Shown here in pieces: positions 50,653 through 63,769 of a stretch of 64,000 bases of DNA (within the stretch, counting starts at the first letter, position 1; each line of letters starts with the position of its first letter). The stretch comes from Paramecium sonneborni (lineage: Eukaryota > Ciliophora > Oligohymenophorea > Peniculida > Parameciidae), in contig CAJJDN010000066.1 of the NCBI GenBank assembly GCA_905182985.1, forward strand, positions 277,076 through 341,075, given 5' to 3'. A model generated the notes under the pieces. The model worked only from the letters and a program-made list of their open reading frames with translations. It did no database searches and was not told the origin of the DNA. The translations under genes and the position numbers were made by a program.

Positions 50653-50665
50653 TTATTAAAACTAA

Positions 50666-51816
<1,151 letters not shown>

Positions 51817-52019
51817 GACAGTTAATAAAATTAATATATATATATATTTATTTTTCTATCTCGATAATTTATGTTTCTTAAATGTGTGCTCTCCTATCTC
51901 TTTCTTTTTGATAGATATTATCCATCAACTTGATGTTTAAAGTTTTATTTAATTAAATAAGAGTCTTTATTATTAATATGATACTGTTCAAATATTATTA
52001 AGAAATAAACTAAAACATT

Positions 52020-52460
52020 TCATAAAGTTAATAATTAAAATAATTATTTTAAGATTGCATGTGATATAAATTCTTCTATGCATTATTCAAATACCACATA
52101 AGACTTATTAATTTGAGTTATCTTCATCAAAAAATATACAATCATCAAATCTCTTTAAATCTTTTTTAGAATTTCATCTTATTTTTTGCGTAATTCAATG
52201 TATTATCTAGTAATTTTTAGATCTTTTAATTCTTTTTTTAACCAAATATTTAATTCTATTTTTTTTGTTTCATCATTCTCAATTTTTTTTAATTCTTAAA
52301 TATCTCAATTATATTGCTTCCTCTCTCATATTTAATAGTTCTATTTCGTTTTACTTTTATTTAGACTATAATACTAAAAAGATGATTGGCTAATCTTTTT
52401 TGTATTATCTTTATATGATTGAATTAACATTAGTTTGTTTAATTTAAAAGGCTTTAACAT
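52020..52460 (-). CDS. Weak hypothetical coding region, coiled-coil-like
   Basis: ATG 52460 (MLKPFKLNKLMLIQSYKD) opens a short frame. An overlapping frame continues with LKKELKDLKITRQYIELRKK and CIEEFISHAILK to TGA 52020-52022. A frameshift or an unseen intron is needed to join them. The charged helix is coding-like, but the evidence is thin and it may be a remnant. Confidence 0.25.
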
Positions 52461-54082
52461 TCTACTTAATTAATAAAAGTTTTTTTTATTGCTTACACTA
52501 AAAATTATCTTAATTTAGTATCATAAGAATAGCTAGATTAATTAGAATAAAGGTTAAATTTTGACAGTTAAGTCTTAATAATCGAAATTATTTGTATTCT
52601 TCAGGTTTTTTTTAAATTACTCATAGCTATATTGGTTTTTGATCATTATCATAAGTTTCTAAATAAAATTTCCATTTATCCAATTAATTTTAAATTTCAT
52701 CTTTCATGTTTCCTGGTTCGGATTGTGAATAAATGCTTAGAGAATGGCTAAATTTATTGCTTCAAAAATTTTTTAAAATCTGTTAAATTCTTTATCCTTA
52801 TGTTATTAATTCTTTTACTCTTTTATTCCTAATATTTTAATTGGCGCTATTTATTTTAATACCTTATTCATATGACATGATTAAGATTGGATCTAGTTTC
52901 AATAAATAAACATTTTAAATATTTTTAAATTAATCTCTTAATTTCAAAATAATATGCTTTTTATCCTTTTTATTATTTATAAGACTGCATTTTTCAAATC
53001 CTTTTATATTTTAATTACTGCTTATTACATGCTTTGATATACTAAAAATTTAAAATTGAAATCAGGATTAGAGTATTAATGTTTTAAGAATCGTATAATT
53101 GAAGAATTAATATTTTTATATCATTCTTTAAAAATATAAGTGAGAAAGTAAGTTTTGAAAAAAGAATTAATTTTGTTTTTTTTAATTTATGCAATTTTAA
53201 AAATTATTAATAAACTCCGATCTATTTTTCACTTCAGCTTGATGATGGCGATCTTCTTTTAAAAAAATTACTATACTAATCTGCTGCTTCTAGGAAGTTT
53301 TATTGAAAATTAACTTATTTGCTCTAATTAGCGTGCCTAAAAATATAAGCTCGAGTTTTTTTTCATTTTTTAAGGTATTTACTTTTTAAATCTTACACCC
53401 AACTCTTTGATATAAATTTTTACTTCAAATCTTCAAATTAAACTTCATTCTCTATTCTAATTCAAATTTTATAATTACTTTTCTTTTTATTGTTATTATA
53501 TCTGAATTTGATAATTTTTTATATTTATGAAATTCTGACCTTTCTATAAAGTTGACTATAAATAAATTGTCTTTTTATAAGTCTGATTTAATTCGTCTTA
53601 AAAATTAAATTCTTTCTATGATATTGATTATTGAATACTCTTATCAATTTATTTTTTATTTATAGTTAAATTACATTACCTCTTAAACTTAGAATGCGAT
53701 TTTTTAAATACTCTTAAGCTTTAATTTCTGTCATTTTTCTTAAAATTATCTTTACAAATTGTTGAAGTTAATTATTGAATTGTTTATTTAGATATTTTAT
53801 TGTAAGTAGGATAAAATAATTTTTTTTGTTGTAAATTATAGAAAGAGCCTTGCCTTGCATTTTCTTAGAAAGTTTTTTCTTATCAGAATTCTAATATTGA
53901 TATAGAATAAGATATGAATTTATTAACTTAATATTATAATTTTTTTTTTAAGGTGTTTTTATTATTGAACTATTTCTTTACCTTTTATTCTTAATTAAGA
54001 TATTTGATTCTTGTAGGTAAAATTATTAAAATTGAAAATCAAAGGAGTTTTAAGCATTCATGTGTGAAATAAATTAATAAAT
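52461..54082. other. 1.6 kb A+T-rich region without a supported gene
   Basis: Many T-rich runs and short open pieces on both strands, but no frame longer than about 60 codons with a balanced composition and no motif. It may hold regulatory DNA for the plus-strand gene at 54083 or a fully decayed gene. Confidence 0.4.
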
Positions 54083-55711
54083 ATGTTTAAATTTGTCGGC
54101 TTAATTATGATAATTTTGATAATGAATAGGCTTTGTTTAGGAAGCATGTTAAGTACAAAATAAGTAACTTTATACTCAAATACATAAATGATTATTGATA
54201 CTTTTGATGGTGTTTTACTTAATTCAGAATTTGCTTTTAGTAAAGATTTTTAACTCTCAAATCCTTGTAAAACATTTCCATAAAAAGTTATGGTTCAACC
54301 TTACAACAAAAATATTACACAAATAATCAACAAAGCTTTTGAGTAAAATTTTGTAGACGGATATCAACAAAGTTCAGTTCCAAAATTATTAGGAATTGCT
54401 AAGGTTGGATTGGGAATTATAGTCTTGAGTTAATAAGGTGTATTAATATTTTATACTTAATAAAATAATAAGTATGATATAAGATCATTATAACAGTACT
54501 AAGAATTAGAAGGTATTGAAAATGCATTCATGGAGTTTTTAGATGACTAAATAGTGATTTTAACTAATAAAGATGCTTGGATTTTAAAACCTAATTTTAG
54601 TTTGGAAAACATTTTTGAAAATTCTCATATTGACAAAATTCATATGTAAATTAGGCTTGGTAATATTAGGAAATTGAAAGCAATATAAAATTATTTATTT
54701 ATTACTTTTTATAATTAAGGATTTGGAATTTATAAGCTAGAAAACACTCAAATATAAATTCTACAGAAAATTGATATAATAACTATAATTGATTCATTAA
54801 TAATTGTTTAAGAAGACAAAATAAATGTTTTAATTTTAGATAGTGAAGTTGGAATTCATTTTTATTTCTACAACAAAAGTATTAATGAAATGCATAAAAA
54901 TAAAGAAATAAATACTTTTATGACTAATTGTAGTTTCTTTGAATTTATTTAATCTAATTTATATATACTTACACCACATTAAAATTCGTATTTGAATAAC
55001 TTATCAATATTTAGTCTCGACTTTTAAAACCCTACTTTTAATCTTAAATATTCTACTCTTATTGAAGGGGAAGTATATGGAATGGAAGTTATGAAAGATT
55101 ATTTAATATTTTATAATAATAGCTAAATTACAGTAATTTATGGAAGTTTTGGAGAACTTGTTAAATTTGAATATACTCATTATTTAATTGCTGGTGCTAA
55201 GCAATTAATTTTAAAAAAAACTGAATAAAAATAAAATTAAATTGTTGGAATTACAAATAATGAATTTTTTGCACTTGATATCCATGTGTCAAAAATAAGG
55301 CTTGAATGTCTTGTTACTCAAGATTATCCAGATGAATTCTCTTTCTAATATTAAATATAAACTGTATAGCCAATAGAGTAAATTGAAATAAAGTATGATA
55401 TTTTTGTAATATTTCCAATAAAAAGAATACAAAGAATTAATGTGCTCATTATTTTCATATTAATCTTTTTGTGTCTCATAATAATCACTTTATTTATTTT
55501 GTTATTGAATTGTTACAAATATTCAAGAATTTAACTTTAAAATTCTAATCAATTTTAAGAATTTGGATTGGATACACTTAAGACAACTAAAAGATAAGAA
55601 CCATTATAAAAAGGAAATGAAGAAGAAAAAAATATTCCATGTTCAGATGATATTTAAACATGCATACCAGTTAGTAGAATCCCAATCAACCATGAGAATT
55701 AATTAAACTGA
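54083..55711 (+). CDS. Single-pass membrane protein with large ectodomain
   Basis: An intron-free frame of 542 residues, ATG 54083 to TGA 55709-55711. It starts with a signal peptide (MFKFVGLIMIILIMNRLCLG). The ectodomain of about 440 residues is beta-rich, with repeated short hydrophobic strands and turns (GIAKVGLGIIVLSQQGVLIF, DKINVLILDSEVGIHFYFYN, TVIYGSFGELVKFEY), possibly a propeller-like fold. The transmembrane helix is INVLIIFILIFLCLIIITLF, followed by a 65-residue polar tail. Receptor or surface roles are possible; I recognise no family. Confidence 0.75.
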
Positions 55712-55739
55712 ATTAAATTTATAAAATAATATTTATTCC

Positions 55740-57868
55740 ATGAAGAAAAATGAAATTGAATTTCAAGACAATTCTATATCAATAAAGACAAAGCCTCTTT
55801 TAGATAGAAAATAAAGTTAAGATAAAAAAGGAGAGAATAAAAAATCATCTTTTTATGATGGGGCTTTAAGTTAATTGAAAAAATCTATACTTGAAGCAAG
55901 TTAACATTAATAGTTCGATAAACATGTAAAAATTAAATATTATTATAGCCTTCTCTATAAGAATTGTATGATTCTTTAGCCTTAATGAGTCCCTAATAAA
56001 AGTGCCATCAACTTTTAAAATCTGTATAAGAATAGGAAGTCTAAGAAATATAAGCTATTTTAGATCATTTTAATACAATATCTCCTAAGCCAAAAATAAG
56101 AGAAATTTATGATTAAAAATAATAGACTATTCTTCATATATCATGCTTTAAGAACTTACCAACTGCTGTTGAATAAATCTTAATCTATGAAAAGGATAAT
56201 TCAAAAATTGAGGAATTCAATACATGGATAAATTTAAAAAATAAAGATTCATTTACAGGTGTTCATTTTGCTGCATATGTTGGATCATTAGAAACCTTAG
56301 AAATTTTAAAAAAATTTGGAGCAGATCTAAAAGTCAAAAATGATTAAGGTCAAAATGCTCTTTCTATAGCAGCTTAAGGAGATTAAGTATCAGCTATGGT
56401 TTGGCTTTATTTGTAAGGATTGTCCTATACTGAAAAAGATGAAAAAGGAGGAACTCCTTTACATTGGGCTACTTATTATGGAAGTGAGTTTGCAGTTTAA
56501 TTTTTGTTAAGTTGGTTATAAAAAACAAAGGAAGGCAAAAAAATAATAAATTAGTAAGATACTGAAGGAATGACACCTTTACATTTAGCAGCTATGACAG
56601 GAAATCAAAGAATAGCTAAAAAATTACTTTATAAAGGAAGTTAAAAAAATATTAGGGACAAAAGGAATTAAACACCAGCCTAAACGGCATTAGAAAATGA
56701 ATACGAAATAATCTATAAAATATTGGAAACAAATAATTGTCTACTTGAATTCTTAAATATTCGAACAAGGTAAATGCTAAGTTCACTCTTATTAGTTATA
56801 AACCTGCCTCAATCAGTTGGAGTTAGATTTGTTCATTTTTTATTATTTATTTCTATTGCATGATTGGTTCGGTATTATTTGTTTATCCATTTTTTAATAA
56901 AGATGAATGGTTACAATATTTGTCTATTGCATCATTTTTAATAGGATTGATTTTTTACTTTCTGACAATGTTTATCAATCCAGGTTATGTTTAAAAAAAT
57001 GATGATTCAAGAAAATTGTTTTAACTTCTCACTTAATATGAACCTTGGGAATTATGCCCTGAATGTTAAATACACAAACCCTAAAGATCTAGACATTGTG
57101 AGTTTTGTTCAAGATGTGTTATTGTTTATGATCATCATTGTCCATGGTTAAATAATTGTGTAAATATTTATATTTTTAATTAAGATAGGAGCTAAAAATT
57201 ATCCATTTTTTATTTGTTTTATTGTGACCATCTTTATAAACTTAATTCATCTTATTATATTGAATGCTATTTTTTTAGCGGATAATTACAGAAGTTGTAA
57301 TAATTGCTTACCTAATCCGCATTATCCATGGTTCAATAATATTAATAACCTAGAAGCATTGGATATCTCAAAAATATGTATTTAAGCATCAATTTTGATA
57401 TTATGCGCATTGTTTCTATTTCCACTGTCATATTTAATCTATGTTTAAATGGATAATTTATTTAGAAACATCACTACTTTCGAAAAATATAGATAAGAAG
57501 AATAAACCAATGTCTAAGGTTCCAAAGATAAAAAAAGTTAATAAACTATTGAGTAATTACAACCATTTATTTTAGCTCTACTTCTACAGTTAAATCCTTA
57601 GAATCACACAATTTATAATGTTCTAATTGCATAAAAATGTGTTGTAAAAATTCAAAAAATACTTAATATCAAATATGACACAATTAAATATTTATAATAA
57701 TTTGAATTTTATTCTATTAAATTTATCTAAATTTTATAAATGTTATTCCTGGCTCTATTTGTTTTATATCATTTACTCTTCAATTTCATAATCCTGCTAA
57801 TAAATTTGTTTGGGAATCATTCTATTTAAATTTAAGAATTTTTTCCAAAGCAAACAAACCATTTCTGA
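55740..57868 (+). CDS. Ankyrin-repeat DHHC palmitoyltransferase (ZDHHC17/HIP14-like)
   Basis: ATG 55740 ([16 protein letters not shown]), a 23 nt intron after FDKH, then ankyrin repeats: [60 protein letters not shown] and [20 protein letters not shown]. After a 26 nt intron come two membrane helices, then the catalytic [23 protein letters not shown] followed by [16 protein letters not shown], a 25 nt intron, and [16 protein letters not shown] is intact. Two more helices and a polar tail follow; TGA is 57866-57868. It should transfer palmitate to Cys of substrate proteins on Golgi or vesicle membranes, with ankyrin repeats choosing substrates. Confidence 0.92.
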
Positions 57869-58070
57869 TAAAAAATTTATAGTAAGGGCAGACTCATTTA
57901 TAATATAACTAATAAATAATGTATGTCAATAATTTAATTAGATATTCTTAAATGTTTATAATATGCATTTCTAGAAATTGAGAATATAGCTCATTAGATA
58001 TTCGAAATAAGAGAGATTTATTCATTATTTTAATAAGCATTTAATTTACAAAAAATTGCAAATATAAATA

Positions 58071-58876
58071 TCAATCAAACCAACTGTTTATACTTTTGTT
58101 ATTTTGATTTACTTTCTAATTACTTGAACTTGAATAATTATATTTTTCTCTTCCTGTGTCTATAGTATTCTATTTTTCTAAATATTTATAAAAGATTGGT
58201 TTTTTGAAATCAATTTCTTCTTTTGTTAATTCTTCTTGTGAAATCGCAAATTCTTTAATTTGAATAGCTATTTTTTCATTAATTTTTGATTCTTTTAGGA
58301 TGTCGAATCTATAGAATTATAAACCTTCATCAGATAATTCAAGCCTTTGTACATCTTTATCAAAACCTTAATGTTCAAAATTTTGAAAAGGTATAACATA
58401 AGTATTCCACATTTATGATTAATCAATAATGTATGCCTAAATTAGATAATTATGTTTTACGTAAGCATCATGTTGTCCGAAATCAAAAGATGAATTAATT
58501 CCTATTCTTATTTTATAGATTTATCCATCTGTTCTCATTTTAAATAAGATCTTTGTAAATTTAGCTATATTGACTGATTTAGAATATAGATATTAGATTC
58601 CGATATGAGGTAAGGATTCTAATTGCTTTTTCTTATCAACTTGGATTTGACCCAAAAATGTAACTATAATGAATAGATATATATCTTACCAGCCTCATCT
58701 TCTTATTTATATACAGCCACTCCTTTACTATCACCTCCAATAGATTAATCTGTAAATAAATTAAATTTAGATTCATCTCCTTTTTGAGTAAAAGTATCCA
58801 TAACAACAATTGGTTAATTTTTTAGATGAAGAGTGAATGGAATTGTTAATTACTTTGCTTTTTAGAATATTTTCAT
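58071..58876 (-). CDS. CIA30-domain protein, NDUFAF1-like complex I assembly factor
   Basis: ATG 58876 (MKIFQKAKQLTIPFTLHL). TDQSIGGDSKGVAVYKQED is the 'D..iGG.S' start of the CIA30 domain. A 26 nt intron joins GTFLGQIQVDKKKQLES. Then come KILFKMRTDGQIYKIRIGIN, QMWNTYVIPFQNFEHQGFDK and RLELSDEGLQFYRFDILKES, matching the domain order (lr.dGr.Y; W....iPf..F). NDUFAF1 helps build the membrane arm of mitochondrial complex I. The tail ends SWFD-TGA (58071-58073). No clear mitochondrial presequence is visible, though the start is basic and amphipathic. Confidence 0.78.
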
Positions 58877-58908
58877 TAATTTATTTTATAATTAATATAT
58901 TACAAAAG

Positions 58909-59425
58909 TCATCCAAAAAAAACTTATGATCTATTTCTATATGTTTCCGATGGAGGTTGTAATGATGGTAAATTATAGTGTCCATTTCCTTCATTTAAAA
59001 TAAACTTCCCAATAATTTTAGCTGAACTTTCTGTTGTTCTTGGAGAGGTCATAGGAAATAAAGCATGCTAATTTTAATATCTCGATTAATATTTCATAGG
59101 TATTGAAGTCTATTTACTCAGTTCTAAAGGAGTGAAGATTTTGTTATCCTTATTGATATTGTAAATAAAATACTTCTGGTTTTTTAAATCTTTAATAAGA
59201 AACATTCTAAATTGAAGATAGATTATTAATGGTAGTGATTTTGTCAGTATTTTTGAAACAATCTTGTTTGTCATACCATTAATATTATTCTGTGTGAGCA
59301 ATTTGATTCTTATGATCTATTAATTGAATTATAATAAAATAACTTTAAAGAGTCCGAATATTGGTTTTCTTCTATCCATCATATAGAACTTATCTATATA
59401 AAGGATTGGCTTCTGGATTGAGCAT
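58909..59425 (-). CDS. Hypothetical protein with Ser/Pro-rich C-terminus
   Basis: ATG 59425 (MLNPEANPLYRQVLYDGQKK), probably one 26-29 nt intron near 59330, then LTQNNINGMTNKIVSKIL, FIYNINKDNKIFTPLELSKQ, HALFPMTSPRTTESSAK and YNLPSLQPPSETYRNRSQVF to TGA 58909-58911. The TSPR and Ser/Pro context suggests phosphorylation sites. I could not fix the exact intron borders, so the middle of the model is uncertain. No family recognised. It lies 32 bases upstream of the CIA30 gene start, same strand. Confidence 0.5.
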
Positions 59426-59521
59426 GAGATTAAATAAATATAATATTTATAAATATATTAAGTTATATATTTTTAAAAGCTAATTCATATTCCATTTGAG
59501 ATCAAACTTTTAAGACTTAAT

Positions 59522-60394
59522 TCAACTTTCATTTTAGGTCGATTTGAATCTAAAAGTATTTATAAATTTAATACCTTATTTGATAAGAACTCTTTGAGTA
59601 GGACATTTGCTAAAGTCAACTATTACATGAGATTAATTTTAATTATGTGTTTCTTTTACTTTAACTTAAATTAATTTATTTTAAGATTTCTCAGTCCTTA
59701 GAGTTTTTTGATTTATGTTCGATAGATTATTTTCTTTGGCCTATCTGAAAGGAGAAGCAGATGGTGTAGTTCTTTAATTATTTCTAGGTGTAAGTTTTGG
59801 AACAACTATATTTTTAGCAAAAGGCGATCTACTTCTTTATTAATTTTTTTATAAATTGTGCTATGGTCTTTGTAAAAATTATCTATGTGGAGAATTACTT
59901 CTTTAGGGTGATATATCTTTTATTTTTAATTGCTAATTTTAATTTTGACTAGGTTAATTTGGTTTATAGCTCTAATTTCTATTCATTTAATTATTAAAGG
60001 ATTCTTAGGTTTGTTTGGAAGTAGTGCTATGTTAACTATTAGTATTAGTTGATAATTTTTAAGATTAATCTTCTTTTTATAAGTATTTGAAGATAGAATG
60101 CATATGATTGATTTGTAAAATTACATCATTGTCTTAAACTATTGGAAGTTCTTCAACTTCATGTTATTTTGAAGTCATTTTAATAGAGTCAGGTACATAA
60201 GATTGTTAAATAATGTTGCTATCAGGAGTTTCCAAAGATCTATTTACGTCAGTTTAAATTGTCTAGAATAATTCTTGATATTCTGAAGTAGATGCAGATT
60301 CTTTGCTGGTAGATTTGTATCTTTAAAGCAATTCTTGGACAGAAAAACAAACTGGTTTTTAAGTAGGTTTTATTGCATTATCAAAGGTTTTCAT
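59522..60394 (-). CDS. Disordered Ser/Gln/Asn-rich protein with SPxR motifs
   Basis: An intron-free frame of 290 residues, ATG 60394 (MKTFDNAIKPTQKPVCFSVQ) to TGA 59522-59524. It includes ELLQRYKSTSKESASTSEYQ, DISPQRSNSPHRQFLQRP, QQRSRSPFAKNIVVPKLTPR and TTPSASPFRQAKENN. Several Ser-Pro-x-Arg/Phe sites suggest kinase targeting. No folded domain is visible apart from a short C-terminal block (VIVDFSKCPTQRVLI). The first 226 bases are in the duplicated segment at 60169-61210. Confidence 0.7.
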
Positions 60395-60591
60395 TTAGCA
60401 GTTAAACAAATTTTAATTATAAATTATCTTTTATATTGATATATAGATATATATATATATTAACTAATTATATAGATTAGATGGTATTGTTTTTAAGAGA
60501 TTTAGGTATTGTTATTTAAATAAATCATATTTTCTTTAAAAAACCTTGAAATCAGAAAATTAAAAAATATAATATATAAATATTTCTTAAA

Positions 60592-61123
60592 ATGTACAAA
60601 AACAACTTTGTCGAATCTCAATCCTTTTTTAACAAATATATGTAGTAGGCTATGAAGAATAAGAAAAAGGCAAATAATGAAGATGCTGCTGGAGTAAGAT
60701 GTTAAAGATGTTTAAAATATGGTCATTTGACTTATGAATGCAAAAATGAAAATGTGTATTTGTATAGACCTTCAAGAACAATGTAATTTAAGTATAATTT
60801 TTATAGAAACTTATTTTAGGGAGAAATAATTGCAATATGAATTAAATAATGAAAAGCCACCTGAAGTTCCAGATGCATTTGATGGTGATTGGAGAAGAAA
60901 CACAAAAAAGAAAGTTGCTTTGGATGTGTCTTCAGATTCAGACAGCGAAGAATAAGTAGAAGGAAAAAAAGAGGGAATTATAAATAATGTAAAAAAATAA
61001 AAAAGTTCATCCTCTGAAAGTAGTAGTGAGGATTCAAGTAGCAGTGATAGTGATAGTGATTCATCAGGTTCATCATAAAAAAGAAGAAAAAGTAGATCTA
61101 AGGAAAAAAAATAAAAAAAATGA
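60592..61123 (+). CDS. ZCCHC10-like zinc-knuckle protein (first copy)
   Basis: ATG 60592 (MYKNNFVESQSFFNKYMQQA), one intron 60792-60819 (28 nt), TGA 61121-61123, 167 residues. The zinc knuckle CQRCLKYGHLTYECKNE (CX2CX4HX4C) is followed by VYLYRPSRTMQF, as in ZCCHC10. The C-terminus is an acidic Ser run (SSSSESSSEDSSSSDSDSDS) and a basic tail (KRRKSRSKEKKQKK), typical of nuclear RNA-linked proteins. The role is probably RNA binding in the nucleus. An identical second copy sits beyond the N at 61211. Confidence 0.88.
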
Positions 61124-61153
61124 ATTTTATACATTAAAAATAATTATTTATAA

Positions 61154-61210
61154 ATGAGTAATAAAAAAAAAAATACTTCCAAAATAGATGACGATTATGA
61201 TGATGTGGGA
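61154..61210 (+). pseudogene. Truncated start of the TGS1-like gene, left of N
   Basis: Bases 61154-61210 repeat the first 57 bases of the gene starting at 62197 (MSNKKKNTSKIDDDYDDVG) and stop at the N. Expected if the two contigs overlap; not a separate gene. Confidence 0.85.
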
Positions 61211-61211
61211 N
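61211..61211. other. Single-N scaffold junction
   Basis: The base N lies exactly between the two copies of the 1042-base repeat, the same arrangement as at 45418. Confidence 0.9.
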
Positions 61212-61437
61212 TTGAAGTCATTTTAATAGAGTCAGGTACATAAGATTGTTAAATAATGTTGCTATCAGGAGTTTCCAAAGATCTATTTACGTCAGTTTAA
61301 ATTGTCTAGAATAATTCTTGATATTCTGAAGTAGATGCAGATTCTTTGCTGGTAGATTTGTATCTTTAAAGCAATTCTTGGACAGAAAAACAAACTGGTT
61401 TTTAAGTAGGTTTTATTGCATTATCAAAGGTTTTCAT
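61212..61437 (-). pseudogene. Truncated second copy of the Ser-rich gene 5' end
   Basis: Identical to 60169-60394: starts at ATG 61437 (MKTFDNAIKPTQKP) and is cut by the N after 226 bases. Probably an assembly artefact. Confidence 0.85.
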
Positions 61438-61634
61438 TTAGCAGTTAAACAAATTTTAATTATAAATTATCTTTTATATTGATATATAGATATATATATA
61501 TATTAACTAATTATATAGATTAGATGGTATTGTTTTTAAGAGATTTAGGTATTGTTATTTAAATAAATCATATTTTCTTTAAAAAACCTTGAAATCAGAA
61601 AATTAAAAAATATAATATATAAATATTTCTTAAA

Positions 61635-62166
61635 ATGTACAAAAACAACTTTGTCGAATCTCAATCCTTTTTTAACAAATATATGTAGTAGGCTATGAAG
61701 AATAAGAAAAAGGCAAATAATGAAGATGCTGCTGGAGTAAGATGTTAAAGATGTTTAAAATATGGTCATTTGACTTATGAATGCAAAAATGAAAATGTGT
61801 ATTTGTATAGACCTTCAAGAACAATGTAATTTAAGTATAATTTTTATAGAAACTTATTTTAGGGAGAAATAATTGCAATATGAATTAAATAATGAAAAGC
61901 CACCTGAAGTTCCAGATGCATTTGATGGTGATTGGAGAAGAAACACAAAAAAGAAAGTTGCTTTGGATGTGTCTTCAGATTCAGACAGCGAAGAATAAGT
62001 AGAAGGAAAAAAAGAGGGAATTATAAATAATGTAAAAAAATAAAAAAGTTCATCCTCTGAAAGTAGTAGTGAGGATTCAAGTAGCAGTGATAGTGATAGT
62101 GATTCATCAGGTTCATCATAAAAAAGAAGAAAAAGTAGATCTAAGGAAAAAAAATAAAAAAAATGA
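61635..62166 (+). CDS. ZCCHC10-like zinc-knuckle protein (second copy)
   Basis: A base-identical copy of the gene at 60592-61123, including its 28 nt intron (61835-61862) and the CX2CX4HX4C knuckle. No silent difference is seen between the copies, which argues against an old tandem duplication and for one real gene represented twice. Confidence 0.7.
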
Positions 62167-62196
62167 ATTTTATACATTAAAAATAATTATTTATAA

Positions 62197-63762
62197 ATGA
62201 GTAATAAAAAAAAAAATACTTCCAAAATAGATGACGATTATGATGATGTGGGATATTTCTGTTCATGGTTTAAAAAAAAGAATTAGAAAAATATCAATAT
62301 TGAATAAAGCAAACTATCAATTAATAAATAAGCGAGACTCTCTCTCTATTAATCTGCTTTGGATACCAGTAAACATTAAGGTATATCATAATTCAATTAA
62401 TTAAATTCAACTAATTCTGAATTATAAAGATAGAATACTGAAGCATCACCTTTTGTAAGCAGTTTTGTAGTTTCAATCTTTGAAAATAATTACCCTTAAA
62501 ATTAATTGTTCTAACTCAAAAATATTTAAAGCGGAGACACTATTTTTGCTAAAATTACATCAACCAATATCGATGTTCCTAAATAAATAAATATTAATTT
62601 AAATGAAGACATCTGTAGCAATTATAAAATTTCAGATTAGATAGCAAAATATATTGCCTTAAGAATTAATGATTAAATAAATTCATTAGCTGAATTGGGA
62701 TGTGGGGATGGAGGAAACACAGTTTAAGTATGATATGAAATAAATAAAAGTTTGCTAAATATTTAGACTTTGTGATTGCAATTGATAAATCTACTGAAGC
62801 ATGCATAAAAACTAGAAAAAATTGTGATAAAAGTCTTTCAAAACAAGATCTTTTAAATCCTAAAGTAGAAATCGTAAATTCTGATATCTTTAAACTAAAA
62901 CGACGTTTACCTTTTGATAGTATTTTTATAAATCCAACAATTAATGCAGAATCAACTTAATATTGTAAAGATTTATTAAAAGACTGTTAACCTAATTTAT
63001 AATAACTACTTAAGATGATTTCAGATTAAATAGAAAACTTAATTATTTAATTTCCAGCTTAAATTGATTATTCATAATTACCATTGCTATTAAATATAAA
63101 TCAATAATATCAAAATAACTCCTAACACAAATTCTAATCATAAATTACAAAATTAAATTAATAGCAGTAATTTATTGCTCATTGTTCATTAGAAATTGAA
63201 AAAATTTATGTTAACGGAATACATGTTTAAAATATTATTTATTACGGAAAGATTGCAAATATCACAAGAGAGGAATTAAGATCATTATTAACAATTTAAT
63301 TATAAAATTAAGAAGTTAAACCAGAAGCAATCCATCATGTTATCACGAAATTGAAAGATAAAATAGGTATATATTCAATTATTTATTAGAACTTAGGTAG
63401 CTTAGAAGTTGTTTATGAATTACTTTAAGCATAAAGCTTTAAGTACAATATCGACAAATTTTTAGAAGTAGTTTGTGATAAATATAAATTAGACTATGGT
63501 GAATATGCATTCATTCTTTATTAAAAATTATCAAAGTAATAGATGTGTTTAATTTTAATTTAGAGAATTTTCATATCACACTTTTAATTAAAATTGTAAA
63601 CTAAGGGATTCAATAAATGAATAATAAGAATCTGATTATGCATATAGCCCAAAGTTCTCATATAATTTAAATGGATTTTAAATGGGATCAAATTCAATCG
63701 ATGAAAATGAAGACATAGAAGCTTTAGGATTAAGTTAAAATGATCAACAACAATAAATATGA
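62197..63762 (+). CDS. TGS1-like (trimethylguanosine synthase fold) methyltransferase
   Basis: ATG 62197 (MSNKKKNTSKIDDDYDD), intron 62728-62750 (23 nt) and intron 63545-63563 (19 nt), TGA 63760-63762, about 507 residues. The SAM motif is LAELGCGDGGNTVQ, followed by FAKYLDFVIAIDKSTEACI and VEIVNSDIFKLKRRL, in the order of TGS1 (GVGGN-IQFA; IAID). Where TGS1 has the catalytic PPWGG, this protein reads SIFINPTINAES. A long C-terminal part (about 270 residues) and a polar tail ending NDQQQQI follow. TGS1 makes the m2,2,7G cap of snRNAs and snoRNAs. Without PPWGG the activity is in doubt. Confidence 0.65.
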
Positions 63763-63769
63763 AATGATT

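Larger units (their letters stand above)
60169..61210. repeat. Direct repeat B1 (1042 bp), left of single N
   Basis: Repeated base for base, as far as I can read, at 61212-62253, with one N (61211) between. It carries the 5' part of the minus gene at 59522-60394, the whole zinc-knuckle gene and the first 57 bases of the TGS1-like gene. Confidence 0.95.
61212..62253. repeat. Direct repeat B2 (1042 bp), right of single N
   Basis: Second copy of 60169-61210. Beyond 62253 new sequence continues the TGS1-like gene, so this copy belongs to the right-hand contig. Confidence 0.95.

Noticed and set aside
60430..60480. TATATATA-rich stretch as promoter or origin
   Set aside because: Such runs occur throughout this A+T-rich DNA and carry no specific motif.
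60811..61134. Minus-strand ORF of 107 codons, Ser/Phe/Leu rich
   Set aside because: It is antisense to the acidic Ser run of the zinc-knuckle protein; its composition simply mirrors that run.
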